From the NCBI RefSeq assembly GCF_037102585.1, contig NW_027043829.1, positions 3,286,001 to 3,350,000 of the forward strand: a stretch of 64,000 nt of DNA, in the 5' to 3' direction. How positions within the stretch are numbered: the first letter of the stretch is position 1; every line of letters begins with the position of its first letter. Both the position numbers and the translations under genes were made by a program. The notes under the pieces are model-generated. The model searched no databases. It was given only the letters and a program-made list of their open reading frames with translations, and was not told where the DNA came from. The DNA is from Saccharomycopsis crataegensis (Eukaryota > Ascomycota > Saccharomycetes > Ascoideales > Saccharomycopsidaceae). This document shows, one piece after another, positions 1 to 10,656 of the stretch.

Positions 1-880
1 TGCCACTTCCTTTACGTTCCTCTTCGGCTTCGGTAATGCTTTTCGTGTCACTGTCCACATTAACATTCCCAAATTCATTCAATTCGTTAAAATCAAGAAG
101 TGCATTGGTGGTGATAGTATTATGTTTAACTTGATAATCATTAGAACTGACAATAGAAATATTAGACTTTGTACGACTGTGCATAGGAGGCGGCATTGAC
201 TTGGTTTTGGAATGTTTAGGATTTTGCGATGACATAATTGAGGGCGTCTGAAGGGAGATATTTGACCCAGAATTGGATTGGTAACTAGATCCGCCACCAA
301 AAGTGAACCGCTTGCTCATTCCATAGTCATCTATATTTGGCGAGCTACTCGATGAAGAAATACTGGATGACAACTCTCTTTTTGGTGCTGGAGGAAGTAT
401 ATGCTGAGGTAGGCTATTTTGAGGCGCTAATATAGGAGCCTCCAGAGCTCCAGAAAGCGGTCTGTGTAAATCAGGGACATTGCGAAAGTGACTTATAGAT
501 TCCCTGGACCCATTCCTGGAATTAGCTTTCCCACTGATCAAAGGGGGTCTGAGTAAGGTAGCAGGAATAGGAATCTCATAATGATTGTATTGAGTACGGG
601 GTCTTATGTGAACTCTTTGATTGTACTTCTCCGGAGATGATGATCTAGCTCTAGGCCTGTTGCCCGCAAGGTAATCTGGATTCGAAAGATCAAAGGCAGA
701 ATGGGTGCTCAATTTATGGGCACTGGAGATGTTTTGGACGCTGAATCTATTATTTCTTAGGTTTTGAAATCTTTCTCTTGTGTCATTTCTGTAATAGTCT
801 GAGGAAGTAACGGAGGAGGTGGTGAAATCACTCCCTGCTAGAAGTGATTCCCTGCTCTTTAATCGATCATGGGGGTACAT
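1..880 (-). CDS. Serine-rich, probably disordered protein, N-terminal part only
   Basis: A minus-strand frame runs open from an ATG at 880 to the left edge, about 293 codons, so the C-terminal part lies outside the window. The product is rich in Ser, Asn, Pro and Arg, with a serine run near 330-360 and no hydrophobic segment or domain that I recognise. Such composition is common in yeast cortical and signalling scaffolds, but no function can be assigned. The same frame continues upstream of the ATG without a stop to about 985. It encodes an amphipathic, coding-like stretch (ILLTEQILRFCQ) without a methionine, so a short upstream exon is possible. I found no convincing donor and branch pair, so the start is provisional. 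It lies in tandem behind the TPR-like gene. Confidence 0.6.
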   Translation of the reverse strand, partial: MYPHDRLKSRESLLAGSDFTTSSVTSSDYYRNDTRERFQNLRNNRFSVQNISSAHKLSTHSAFDLSNPDYLAGNRPRARSSSPEKYNQRVHIRPRTQYNHYEIPIPATLLRPPLISGKANSRNGSRESISHFRNVPDLHRPLSGALEAPILAPQNSLPQHILPPAPKRELSSSISSSSSSPNIDDYGMSKRFTFGGGSSYQSNSGSNISLQTPSIMSSQNPKHSKTKSMPPPMHSRTKSNISIVSSNDYQVKHNTITTNALLDFNELNEFGNVNVDSDTKSITEAEEERKGSG

Positions 881-1184
881 TTCGGCAATAAAATCAATTG
901 CTCCACTACTTTGGCAAAAACGTAAAATCTGTTCTGTCAAAAGTATACACCTGTATCCTAGAGATATAAAAATCTGGGCGAGAATGGATAACGACTAAAT
1001 ATCTGAGTAAAGAAAAGTAGTGGAAGCAGCATTATGTGGGTATTTGTTTATGTTTTTCCTAATTGGGAGGTACCAATTCATAGGGTCTCAAAGATTTGTG
1101 GGTCAACTTTTACATTGCGTTCATGGTGATTATTGTGTATTATTAGTATATATTATTATTATTAATTACAATGTTCGAGTGGCC
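881..1184. other. Intergenic, tandem minus-strand genes
   Basis: About 300 bases hold the 3' end of the TPR-like gene and the promoter of the serine-rich gene. The AT-rich stretch near 1135-1170 suits a 3' end. Part of 881-985 may be coding if the downstream gene has an upstream exon. Confidence 0.5.
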
Positions 1185-3220
1185 CTAGCCTAGACAAACT
1201 TGTAAATATGTCATCAACACCTTAGGAATAAGCATTATGGAAGCTGCAGAGGTAGTAGATGTACTTCTAGGATGACTGGCATTGTAAGAGTCTAACCATA
1301 AGGTTAACCAATCCCGACTCTTCTCCAAATGACATTTGACAATATCCTCACTGAGTCTGATGTGTCCTCGGAGCTTCCTGGTTGCGAGTTGAGCAGCCTT
1401 TTTAATGACAAATGCTTTATTGTTTCCGTAGCCATTACCTTCATCAAAAAATTCATCTAGGACAATAATTCCTGAGTTCCATGGATCTGTATTATCTAGA
1501 TCTCTGAGATAAGCTTGAGGAGTCAAAAACTGAGAGCCATGTTTTGAGCTCCACATGTTTTTGGACTCTCCTTTAGAAACACAATCCTTCAAGGTATAAA
1601 TTTTGTTAACAACCTGCCAAAGATTTCCTTTTTTGAATACCCTGTGCTTTTCATAATCATCTAGCACATTAATTGGGAAAACTTCAAACTTCGTCATATA
1701 GTAATTTCTAACAAAATTGAAAAACCAAAAAGTCTTGATATGAACTCCGCCATACAATAACAAACCCCACAATATTTTGTCATAATCATGAATTATTGAT
1801 ACATCGTCAGCAGGTTTCATCACAGCAGCAAGTATTTCCCTTCTGATCATCTCCTCTAGCTCATTCTTGTCCAATCTAAGACCAAAACTAGTACTTGTGA
1901 TATTCAAATCACTGCTTATCTCAAAAGTTATGTTAGACGCTTTCAAAAGAGACAAATAACTTGATAAGCTTGCTAAAGTAATGAAAAGTGTAGGATTTCC
2001 AGAACAGCATGGGTTGTTTGGTTCACAAAAAGATACTATTGTACAAATGAGTCCTTCAATATCTTCCTGTGAAATCATATCAATAGGCATTTTGGCAACG
2101 CATTTCCCACAAAGATTTGAAATTGCAATCATTGTATCCAAAGATAAAAAATTATTCATTTTGGATATTTCTGGGCTTGAAAGTGTGAATCCCCTCATTT
2201 CATCTAGTAAACTGATCAACCATTTAAAACCTGAATATGCAGACCGGTAGTCCCCATTAAGGTATTTCAAAAAGCATTTAATGGCCTTGGTCTTGATTAA
2301 AACACCACACAATTTAGCAAACCTAGTTTTAGAGTGGCGGTTTATTTTGCAAAGAGTCTTGATGATATATTTCACTTCAATACCATCGTCAAGCTCAGGA
2401 TATTGCGTCACTTCTTCTACTATCAAGAGCTGGATTAGCCTCTCTACCTTTAATAAAGGTTTAAAGGCACTCTCGTTAACAAACCAACAAATATTTTGAA
2501 ATATGGAGGTCAAAATATCAATGCTTCCCAATCCAAGTGTGCTATCTTGCTCAAATATTTTTTCACTGTTTAAAATCTTCTCAATTTCCAAATTGGAGTT
2601 ATTTACTCGATAAAAGTTACTAAGGTGCGTTCTATCATCAAGTGTCCCACCAGATTTCAAATAGTCCTCTATGTTTTCCTGTAAAGAGTACACTTTTTTT
2701 TCGTGTTCAGAATCATCCCGATGATGCTTTAGTTCAGCATAGCATCTTTTATCATGTGCTCTACACATAGTGAGAAACTTTTCTTCATTATTCACCCTCA
2801 CTTCCATATCTTTTGATAGTCTTTTAGTTAGACAGTATGCCTCACAGAAGAGCTTCTTCCCTAAATAAAATTTTGAAGACCTCTCTAATATCAATCCTGT
2901 ATAATACAAAGCTTTTGGTCTTTCAAAAAATGGCGCAATTTCAATTGATAATGCGCACTGCTTGAGACCCTGCTCAACCCGATTTAACCTGATCAATGCT
3001 GATCCCAATGCTAACAAATCCGTGAAATCATCACTAAAATATAGAATATTCTCATTAATTGATTCCAAAATTCTATAATATTCACCTAAAATAGTAATTA
3101 ATCGTTAGAATAGATGCACCAAGATCTGCTAAAATAATCAGTATATTACCTACCATTTTCGCACCATTGAATCCTTTTATTATTGCAAAGTTGCAAGCCA
3201 GTTTCAGTACTTAATAGCAT
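1185..3220 (-). CDS. TPR-like helical-repeat protein of unknown function, two exons
   Basis: The long exon alone has no ATG start: its frame opens at TTG at 3068. An upstream exon solves this. ATG at 3220, exon 1 3220-3154 (22 codons plus one base), intron 3153-3086, exon 2 3085-1185, giving about 655 aa. The junction reads NGEYYRILESINEN, a smooth continuation. Residues 25-110 look like TPR helices (LLALGSALIRLNRVEQGLKQ, then ALYYTGLILERSS). The middle is alpha-helical and leucine-rich. The C-terminal 200 residues contain a distinctive segment with DPWNSGIIVLDEF and GYGNNKAF. I do not recognise the family. It is divergent from RAD9 across 269 bases. The call that it is a real spliced gene is firm; the function is unknown. 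Confidence 0.75.
3086..3153 (-). other. Intron of the TPR-like gene
   Basis: 68 bases. Donor GTAGGT follows AATG at 3154, branch-like TTCTAAC lies about 20 bases before the acceptor, and the acceptor is TTTTAG ending at 3086. Read-through would stop three codons past the donor (GGT AGG TAA). Splicing restores the frame of the long exon. Confidence 0.75.
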
Positions 3221-3489
3221 ATTGAGTAAATGAAAAAAGCAAAAATTATGTTATAATAAGTAGTTGGTATCCTTATGTCGCAAAGCACTTTAATATTATA
3301 TCTATTAGCCTTATTTTTTTTCGTTATTTTGTGTTTATCCATGCATGTTGGGGTATTTACACAAAAACCAACAATTACATAATTGATTACATAAACCATA
3401 TCAAAAATTTTGATGTGATTAAGGATGGGTGATGAGTTTCACCGATGGTAGAAATTGACATTTGATACGGATAACCTGAAGCAGGAGAA
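3221..3489. promoter_or_regulatory. Divergent promoter, TPR-like gene and RAD9
   Basis: 269 AT-rich bases between two opposite start codons, so both promoters must lie here. I see no ACGCGT or other clear factor site. Confidence 0.5.
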
Positions 3490-6400
3490 ATGTCAAATGA
3501 GGATGATCACTGTCCTGAGAAAATATTGCCGAGCTCTTCAATGCCCCATGCTCCTGAGAAAGATATTCCACATTCATTGAACGACATTGGGGATGTATGT
3601 TAGATTTGATGGTGTGTGTTTCAGATTTCGATTGATTTTTGACGTACTAATTTATTTTGAATCTAGACCCAGGTTATTAATAACTTACCTATATCAAACT
3701 CGGAGATAGATATGATTGAAACAAATGACATTTACAGTTCTGATGTTCAACTACCTACCAGTCAGGATTATGAGAACGTCACGGCAGATAAAACTGCCCT
3801 TGATGAACAGCAGCAAAATCAGCATAAGATCAACCAAACTGATGAAAAAGATGATGAAGTTCATAACGTTCATGGTACAAAAAGTACTAATGATGAATAT
3901 CAAGGCGAAAATGGTGTACCGCACACTCTGCCGTTGCTCAGTCTTTCAAGGACATCTTTCAGAAGATTTAATGTATCGGCGGAGAACGAGGAGGCGAAAG
4001 CGGAAATTATGAATAATATTGACCATGGTGGTGATAATTCCTGGCTAGATAATGCAAAGGATCCTTTTGGCTCCACACAATCGCAAGATGAACTTAAAAA
4101 CAATACAGATATAATATTGGATGCTCAGCTGGAGAACAGTGAAGCGGATGACACGAATGATATTGAACAAAAAGCTCACGAAGTTTTTGAAAAGCTCAGG
4201 GAGCAAGCAAACCAAGCCCTGTTAGTTTCAACACAAAATAGCGTTTTAAATGGCTGTGATGAGGATGTCACAAACTCCACCCATCGCTTTGATATCACTG
4301 ATGATACTCAAAGAATTGATCCAGAAACACAAGCTTCATATATAAAATTTACATTGGAGCACACACAACAACATAGATTGTCTTTGAATAAATTAAAGAA
4401 CATTCTTAAGACACCATCAGATAATGAAAAGCTACGTGTTGCGCAGAAGTCGACGCAAATAATTTTCGACGATACCCAAAATCTAAACGATGCTGAAACT
4501 CAAAAAATTAACTCCTCTCCGATTAATTTGAACAATGCTGAAACACAAAAGATTGTATCCTCTCCTATTGATTCAAATGATACTGAGGCCCAGAAATTCA
4601 TTTATGCTACAGGTAGCTCAACCAGTTGTGAATCACAGAAACCCAATCTTTTTCTAGTCAACCCAGGTGAGGCTGAAACACAGAAAATTGGTTCTTCTCT
4701 TCCTAAATTAGATAATTCTGGGCTTCAAGAATCCAAAACCAATTCAAATAATGCTGAAACCCAAAAGATTTACTCATCTCCCACAAATTTAAATGATAAT
4801 GAAACTCAAAAGATTTATTCATCTCCCACAAATTTAAATGCCGATACTCAGAAGATTGAGTCCCTCAAGGATCCTTGGGATCATGACAATGAGGTGCAAG
4901 TAAATAATAATAATGTGATCCCAACACAAAGTTCTGAAGGGAATAATGAGCCAGATATCCAAATACCGGCGACAATTGAGGGCACGAATGATGTTTATGA
5001 GCCACAATTCTTTTCTCAAAACACAAGCACTGAAAAAAATCAAGTCATTACAGATGACGCTGCTTCCCAAGGCTCGTATGAAAAAGCAGATGAAACAGTT
5101 AATCAACTCCCTTTGAATATAGATGAAAAAGAACAAGCAAAAATAAATTCAAGAATTGGTGACGGCGACGGTGATCCGCAAAGTGGTGAATTGAAGTTTG
5201 AAAATGGATTAGAAGTTAAAGCAACTCAACGAAGTCAGCCCCAAGAGATTATTGGAGCTGATGTGAGCTCAATTCCTACCAAAGAAGCTGATACCCAAAA
5301 AATTTTAGACGAGAACATAATGAGCAGTGAAGATTATTATGAGCCTAAGAAAACTCAACACGATTTCGGCCATTCACAATCCATTGTTATTGAAGAGTCT
5401 TCTCCTGCTATTCGTGCTACTGATGTTATTACCTTTGATACTCCAACTCGAAGCTCATTCCAAATTACACTAGGCGAAAATGACGAAAAAAAAAGTCCTC
5501 TGCAAGACAGTAACCCAAAGTATCCTATAACTCACGATCAGCAGCTCATCGATAGGAGGTCAGAAGATATACAAGCCGCCAAAGAACATGAAGGAGGTAA
5601 TCCCAAGAGAACCGATAATGTCTTGGGTACACCACGACACATTAAGGGTGATGCAAATGAGAGATTTACTTCCAGTCAGCAAACTGATAACAGTATCGAT
5701 ATAAATACCTTAAAGATTGAAGATAATTCACCTGGAATGACTGACGATGATCAAGAGGATACTATCATCAGAGGTGGATCAAGAAAGCGTAAGATTAGGG
5801 CTAGTGGAAGAGGCGACATTATTACAAGAGAACCAAGAAAAAGAATGATTGTTGACGATAGCGAAGACGATGAAAGTGAACATGATAAGGAAAATGAGAA
5901 GGAAAAGCTGCAAAGCATGATATTTCCGAACAAACTCGAAGTAAACCAAGGTATTACTAATAAAAGTGAGAATAAAGAGAGCAAACGAACAATATTACGT
6001 GAAGAAAATGAGGCCAATTATACTGAAGACAGCGAGGCAGGGCTATCAAGGGAAACAGCGTCAGTTTGGGCAACCTATGATTTTCACTATTATCCTGCTA
6101 AAGTAATCAGAAATAATAATTATAAGTGCGAAGTTCAGTTTTATGATGATGATATTATTATCAAAAAGGAAGATATTTGCTCCCCTTTAGATATCAAGAT
6201 TGGAGATACTGTGAAAATCCATGCTGGGAATGACACCCATATTGTTACTGGTTTAGGCCAAACTTCTGAGGTAGAGGCTACATTATCATGCGTTAGAGGT
6301 TTCAATTGTGTTTATCTTAGAAAACTTGTTCGAAATTTACCAAGTGATAAGCATCCCGAAATTTGCGTGGATCTATGGGAGATTTACATGACCGATGAAA

Positions 6401-7557
6401 ATTGGTTGACAAGGCTTGATTCCCCGATAGCTAAAAACTATCTCGTGAAGCCATTAAAAAGTGGAACGGTCATACGTCCCTCAGTGGAACCATCTGATCT
6501 TAGTAGATCTAAAGTCAAAACTTTTAAATCACAAAGAGTGGACCATAATATTTCAAAATCTGAGCAATTTTACAGTTATGTATCATCGGCTGAGACCTCG
6601 CCAGTGAAAACAGTAATAAAAAGCAGAATTTTTGAAAACACTGCGTTCTGCCTTACCGGTGACTTGGAAGCAGATAGAGTTAGGTTAACGCAATTGATTA
6701 TGGAAAATGGCGGAGTGGTCCTCAAGGATGGATTCTCGGCAATGCTATCAGTAAACCGTGATGTGAATGGGAATATCGAGAAAATAGAAGTTGTGAATCA
6801 ATATAAGAATATTAAGTTTGCCGCTGTTATTGCAAGGTCCTATAGCAGAAGTGTGAAGTACCTACAAATCCTTGCCCTTGGTTGGCCAGCTCTTTCTAAA
6901 CATTTCATATTTCAGTGTGTGGAGAAGTCACGATGGTTAGATGATTGGTATGGATATCAATTGATTGCGGGAGAATCAAAGTATTTGGATACCCAGCAAA
7001 GTCTCCGAACTCAAATGTTTGAGCAGAATTACTTAGATCCAGATATCAATGGAATTCAACATCAATTAGATAACAAACGCAATATTCTTCGTGATTATAC
7101 AGTTTTAATGGTTTCAATAAAACCCCTGGTTTGTGAACTTTTTTTCTTTTTGCTAGGGGCTGAAGTAATAACGCTGGTTGGGTATAATGAAGCTTTGTTA
7201 AAAATGGTGCGAAAATTGAAGAAAAAGAAAGCGCAGAGATCTCACAAATTTTTGTTTTATGATTATATCACGGTTTCCAAAATGGAAGAAAAGTTGCAAA
7301 GCTTAAAAAATAAAGCAGTCTCATCAAATATCGAGACTTTTAAAACTAAAAAAAGAAGTTCTCGCAAAAGGGCAAAAACAGAACAAGGAACCTCTTCGAC
7401 CAGTAAACTGAAGAAATCGATCTTTTCCAGAAGGGATAAAGAAGATGAGGAAAAACCAACGGAGGTGACTTTGGGACTAGTAGATTGGGAATGGGTTGTT
7501 CAATGTTTGATTAGCTCTTGCAAGTGGGAGCCAGTAAAGGAGTTTGTATTATATTGA
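3490..7557 (+). CDS. RAD9: Rad9, DNA damage checkpoint adaptor (53BP1/Crb2 family), two exons
   Basis: Rad9 is the nuclear adaptor that passes the Mec1/Tel1 signal to Rad53. Exon 1 is 3490-3594 (35 codons), exon 2 3667-7557, total about 1331 aa, close to S. cerevisiae Rad9 (1309). Reading order: a long disordered acidic N-terminal half with many TQ/SQ sites; a repeated ETQKI array at about residues 293-435; basic patches near 700; a Tudor-type region at about 829-920 (ETASVWATYDFHYYPAKV, then VQFYDDD), which in this family reads methylated histone H3; and tandem BRCT repeats at about 1023-1133 (ENTAFCLTGDLEADR) and 1177-1331, ending with VDWEWVVQCLISS. Tudor plus tandem BRCT plus a TQ cluster makes the assignment firm. 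It converges with SLX4. The exon junction itself creates a TQ (D-T-Q). Confidence 0.93.
3595..3666 (+). other. RAD9: Intron of RAD9
   Basis: 72 bases. Donor is the yeast consensus GTATGT, branch site TACTAAT near 3644-3650, acceptor AATCTAG. It joins NDIGD to TQVINNLPISNSEID in frame with the long exon. An in-frame ATG at 3712 exists, but the spliced start matches yeast intron rules much better. Confidence 0.88.
4440..4865 (+). repeat. Repeated ETQKI phosphosite array inside RAD9
   Basis: A loosely repeated unit of about 14-20 residues, N-x-x-E-T-Q-K-I-x-S-S-P, recurs here. TQKI occurs six times in the array and once more near 5287. The last two full units (4760-4850) are nearly identical at DNA level, a sign of recent tandem duplication. 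TQ is the Mec1/Tel1 consensus, and SSP adds possible proline-directed sites. Confidence 0.85.
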
Positions 7558-7665
7558 ATTTTTTCTTTCTCTTGATATTCTTTTACAGAAAATTGGAAAA
7601 AAAAAAAAAATAAAACGTCCTGTGTACTATATTTAATCAGATATTAAATGTCTCGTTATTATCTA

Positions 7666-10350
7666 TTATGATGATTTCCCTTTGCTAGTAGTTTTGGCCT
7701 TTGGTTTCGCTTCAACATTCTTTGTTTTACGCTTCTTTGATCCACTTTTTGCTTTAATTTCCCTCTCGCCATTACTTAAGAGAGTGAGGGAGTATGATAC
7801 ACCTGTCAGAAACGCCCAGCTTCTGGCACAGTCTTGGTCTAAAATGATACCATTCGTTGACAATATTTCCGTCACAGAATCCAATGAAATTGGTTCATAA
7901 ACTAGAATTTTCTCATAAAGCTCTTCATTTTTGGTCACAATATCACTGATGTGATTAAACACTGATGCCTGAACAATTTCTGATGGAAACTCAAGCAATG
8001 CTTCAAAAAATTCATTGATATTTTTGTGTTTGGTTTCCTTATCCTTTGGGGTCATATCTACTTCGATTAGATATGATGGATCTGAATCTGTTAAAAGCTG
8101 ATAGATCGTTGAAAGAGTTTCAATCATCGCCTGTTTGGTCCGGTTACCTTGGAAACCCCACTTTTCCAAAAGAATCTTTTGACTAACACTTGTCATGTTT
8201 TTGAATATTTCAAGGAATTCGACATTGGATGGTGGAAAAATATCAGTGGATATGGAAGCTTCCTGACTGGCCAAACCACTAGGAACGTCAAAATCATTTT
8301 GACTTGAAGGAACTTGCAATTCTGAAACATCTCCAAAGGAGCTCATAATTTCGTTTGTTTGAAGTAAATTTGCGGGTGTTTTTATCTTTGGAACTTCCTT
8401 AGTAATTTCAATAATACTAATTTCATCGTCATCTTCAGATTCTGAGTCTGGGATCACATCTGGTGTTTTTTTCCTTTTTTGATGGGTGACCTTGGCTTCA
8501 ATTTTGCCAAAAGGAATTTGAAATACATCATTCAAGACACCTTTAAATTCGTATCTTGTTGTTCTGTATTGTTTTTGAGTCTGTGGTAAATGGGATCGCG
8601 CCGTTGAGTAAATGCTAGAATTGGAGGATTTAATTTCAATCGATTCAGGAATGGGTGTTCCCAACGATGCTCTATTAAATCCGTAGTTCTGTGATTGTGT
8701 CGATATATCTCGTAGATTTTGTGGCCCTAGACTATCAATATGAATATTTGCTAGCTGGTTCACACTTTCAGTGTTCACTTGAGTTATCTTGATATCATCA
8801 TCATCATCTTCTTCTTCTTCTTTTTCTTCTTCATTATCTTCTTCGTCTTTTTCTTCTTCTACTTGTTGGCCACCCAGGCTCTCAAAAAGATCAATAATCT
8901 TCTTCGAGTAGTAATTGCCAAATTGATGCTCATCAATGATATCTTCCGAAACTCCATCAATTTCGAATTTACCATCGACAATTTGGATATCACTTTCTTT
9001 TTCGTTATCAACGTAGCTAGCTTCCTGCACTTCTGAATCAACCGAATTAACTTCCTCAATAAGATCTTTATTAATAAATTCCCTCATAGGGCTAGAAAAT
9101 TCACTATTGTGATTAGATTTTCTGGAAGGATCTGTGGAAACAAAAGATTCTACAATTGTTGAATGCTTTCCGATAGAAGAAGCTTGAATGTTTTCCATAA
9201 CACTGGCCTTAACATCGATTTTTGGGTCTTTTAGTACTAATTTCCTTTTTAGAACTGAAAGTTTTGATGGAGATATTTTTATTGGCGAGGCAGTCGGCGT
9301 AGAAGAAGGAACCTCAATGACTCGATTGATTTGAGGTGTCATCTGTGATATTTGTTGTACTCTTTTTTGTTGTGGCTGAGAAGGTGCCTCCATAATATCT
9401 GACAGCTTATTGTTGATAAATATGCTTGGATTAAAACTGAGTTTATCATATTTATCACTTTTTTGTGTTAGATCTACGACCTCTTCTTCTTTTGGTTGAT
9501 CTATTATTTGAGACAATGTGAGAACGTCATTTACCTGGAATTCGCTGGTCTCTGAGAAGCTGGAAGGATTTGAATTAGCTAACCCTTTTTTTTCATTGAT
9601 ATCGTCTAAATCATACAACCATTTCAAATCCTCATCAGTGAGCCTTGTTTGTGGTACCGTACTAGCCATATTCCATAGAGACCCCGTCTGTAAGTTGTCT
9701 TGCAGATTGTCTTGATATTGACTGTCGTATTGCTCCTCATATGTTTTATTGATCTTTGATAGCGTAAGCTTGGATTTCTTGGACAAATTGGGAAAATTCA
9801 CCCTGATAATCTTCATCAAATTGAACCATTCATCTTTTGTGTAGACCATCTTGTTTTCGTAAACACTTTCAACTTCACTACTGCTTTGCAGAGTCTTTGA
9901 TTCAAGAAGTTCGATCTTATCTAGAATGTCATTCACTTTTCTCTTTTTTCCTGATAGGATCTTTAATATTGATGATTGTTTCAGTAGTTCGATACTTGAT
10001 TTGGATGAGTGTCTCATGGCCATACGGCCAGTTATTGAACTTTCTTCTGAGGATCCTTTTTTTTTTTTACCGACCTGTTTGGTTGATCTTTGACCTGTAT
10101 TTTCACTGTTATTTTTCTGCCTTTTGTAAGTTTTATCTGCTCTTTTGATTATTGTTATATTATCTTCGGCCAAAGTCGATGGGAAGTCAAGATCATCGTT
10201 TGTATTTAGTGAAAACTGCTGAAGATTCGCCGCCATGGAACTGGCCTGTTTCTCTCTGCGATCCTGATCTTCCCACATATCCATGTTTGCCTGGGCTTGT
10301 GTGCTTAGAAACATAGGAAATTCTGCTTCATCACCCGAAGATATACCCAT
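7666..10350 (-). CDS. SLX4: Slx4, structure-specific endonuclease scaffold
   Basis: Slx4 pairs with the Slx1 nuclease to cut branched DNA and also scaffolds Rtt107 and Dpb11. I start at the ATG at 10350 (MGISSGDEAEFPMFLSTQAQ, 894 aa); the frame extends nine codons upstream only from a TTG. The N-terminal half is low-complexity and basic. Residues about 494-524 are an acidic Glu/Asp run. A SUMO-interaction-like ISIIEI follows near 645. About 712-740 is a SAP-like segment (KILLEKWGFQGNRTKQAM), then the C-terminal conserved helical domain that binds Slx1 in this family (about 745-850), and a basic tail. The assignment rests on that C-terminal pattern and the overall layout. It is convergent with RAD9 and divergent from CAC1. 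Confidence 0.75.
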   Translation of the reverse strand: MGISSGDEAEFPMFLSTQAQANMDMWEDQDRREKQASSMAANLQQFSLNTNDDLDFPSTLAEDNITIIKRADKTYKRQKNNSENTGQRSTKQVGKKKKGSSEESSITGRMAMRHSSKSSIELLKQSSILKILSGKKRKVNDILDKIELLESKTLQSSSEVESVYENKMVYTKDEWFNLMKIIRVNFPNLSKKSKLTLSKINKTYEEQYDSQYQDNLQDNLQTGSLWNMASTVPQTRLTDEDLKWLYDLDDINEKKGLANSNPSSFSETSEFQVNDVLTLSQIIDQPKEEEVVDLTQKSDKYDKLSFNPSIFINNKLSDIMEAPSQPQQKRVQQISQMTPQINRVIEVPSSTPTASPIKISPSKLSVLKRKLVLKDPKIDVKASVMENIQASSIGKHSTIVESFVSTDPSRKSNHNSEFSSPMREFINKDLIEEVNSVDSEVQEASYVDNEKESDIQIVDGKFEIDGVSEDIIDEHQFGNYYSKKIIDLFESLGGQQVEEEKDEEDNEEEKEEEEDDDDDIKITQVNTESVNQLANIHIDSLGPQNLRDISTQSQNYGFNRASLGTPIPESIEIKSSNSSIYSTARSHLPQTQKQYRTTRYEFKGVLNDVFQIPFGKIEAKVTHQKRKKTPDVIPDSESEDDDEISIIEITKEVPKIKTPANLLQTNEIMSSFGDVSELQVPSSQNDFDVPSGLASQEASISTDIFPPSNVEFLEIFKNMTSVSQKILLEKWGFQGNRTKQAMIETLSTIYQLLTDSDPSYLIEVDMTPKDKETKHKNINEFFEALLEFPSEIVQASVFNHISDIVTKNEELYEKILVYEPISLDSVTEILSTNGIILDQDCARSWAFLTGVSYSLTLLSNGEREIKAKSGSKKRKTKNVEAKPKAKTTSKGKSS

Positions 10351-10656
10351 GATTTCTTTATCTTCAATTAATCCCAAAACAACTGCTTATACCATAAATC
10401 TGTGTCTTTGTTGATACCATTCTGTTTATTGATGGATGCGCGATGAGATTTAAAAAAAAAAAAAAAATGAGATCATAATCACGTGACAGACGCGCCAAAA
10501 AATGCAAAAAAAAAATAGACGCGTCAGGAAATTTCCCCAATTTCTTTCTTGATAATTTGTAACACACTTTTGGCACTTTACATGTCCTTCTACGCAAAGT
10601 TTTCTTGATAATTGATTATAAACAATAAAGATCGTGTTTAGAATCAATTTTTCATA
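10351..10656. promoter_or_regulatory. Divergent promoter of SLX4 and CAC1
   Basis: 306 bases between two start codons. It contains CACGTG at 10480-10485 (Cbf1-type E-box), a GACGCGCC half-match nearby, poly-A tracts near 10452 and 10505 that usually exclude nucleosomes, and the MluI box listed separately. Confidence 0.65.
10519..10524. promoter_or_regulatory. MluI cell-cycle box (ACGCGT)
   Basis: ACGCGT is the core site of MBF, the G1/S activator of replication and repair genes in yeasts. It lies 138 bases before CAC1 and 169 before SLX4, so one site could serve both. The site is seen in sequence; its use is inferred. Confidence 0.55.
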
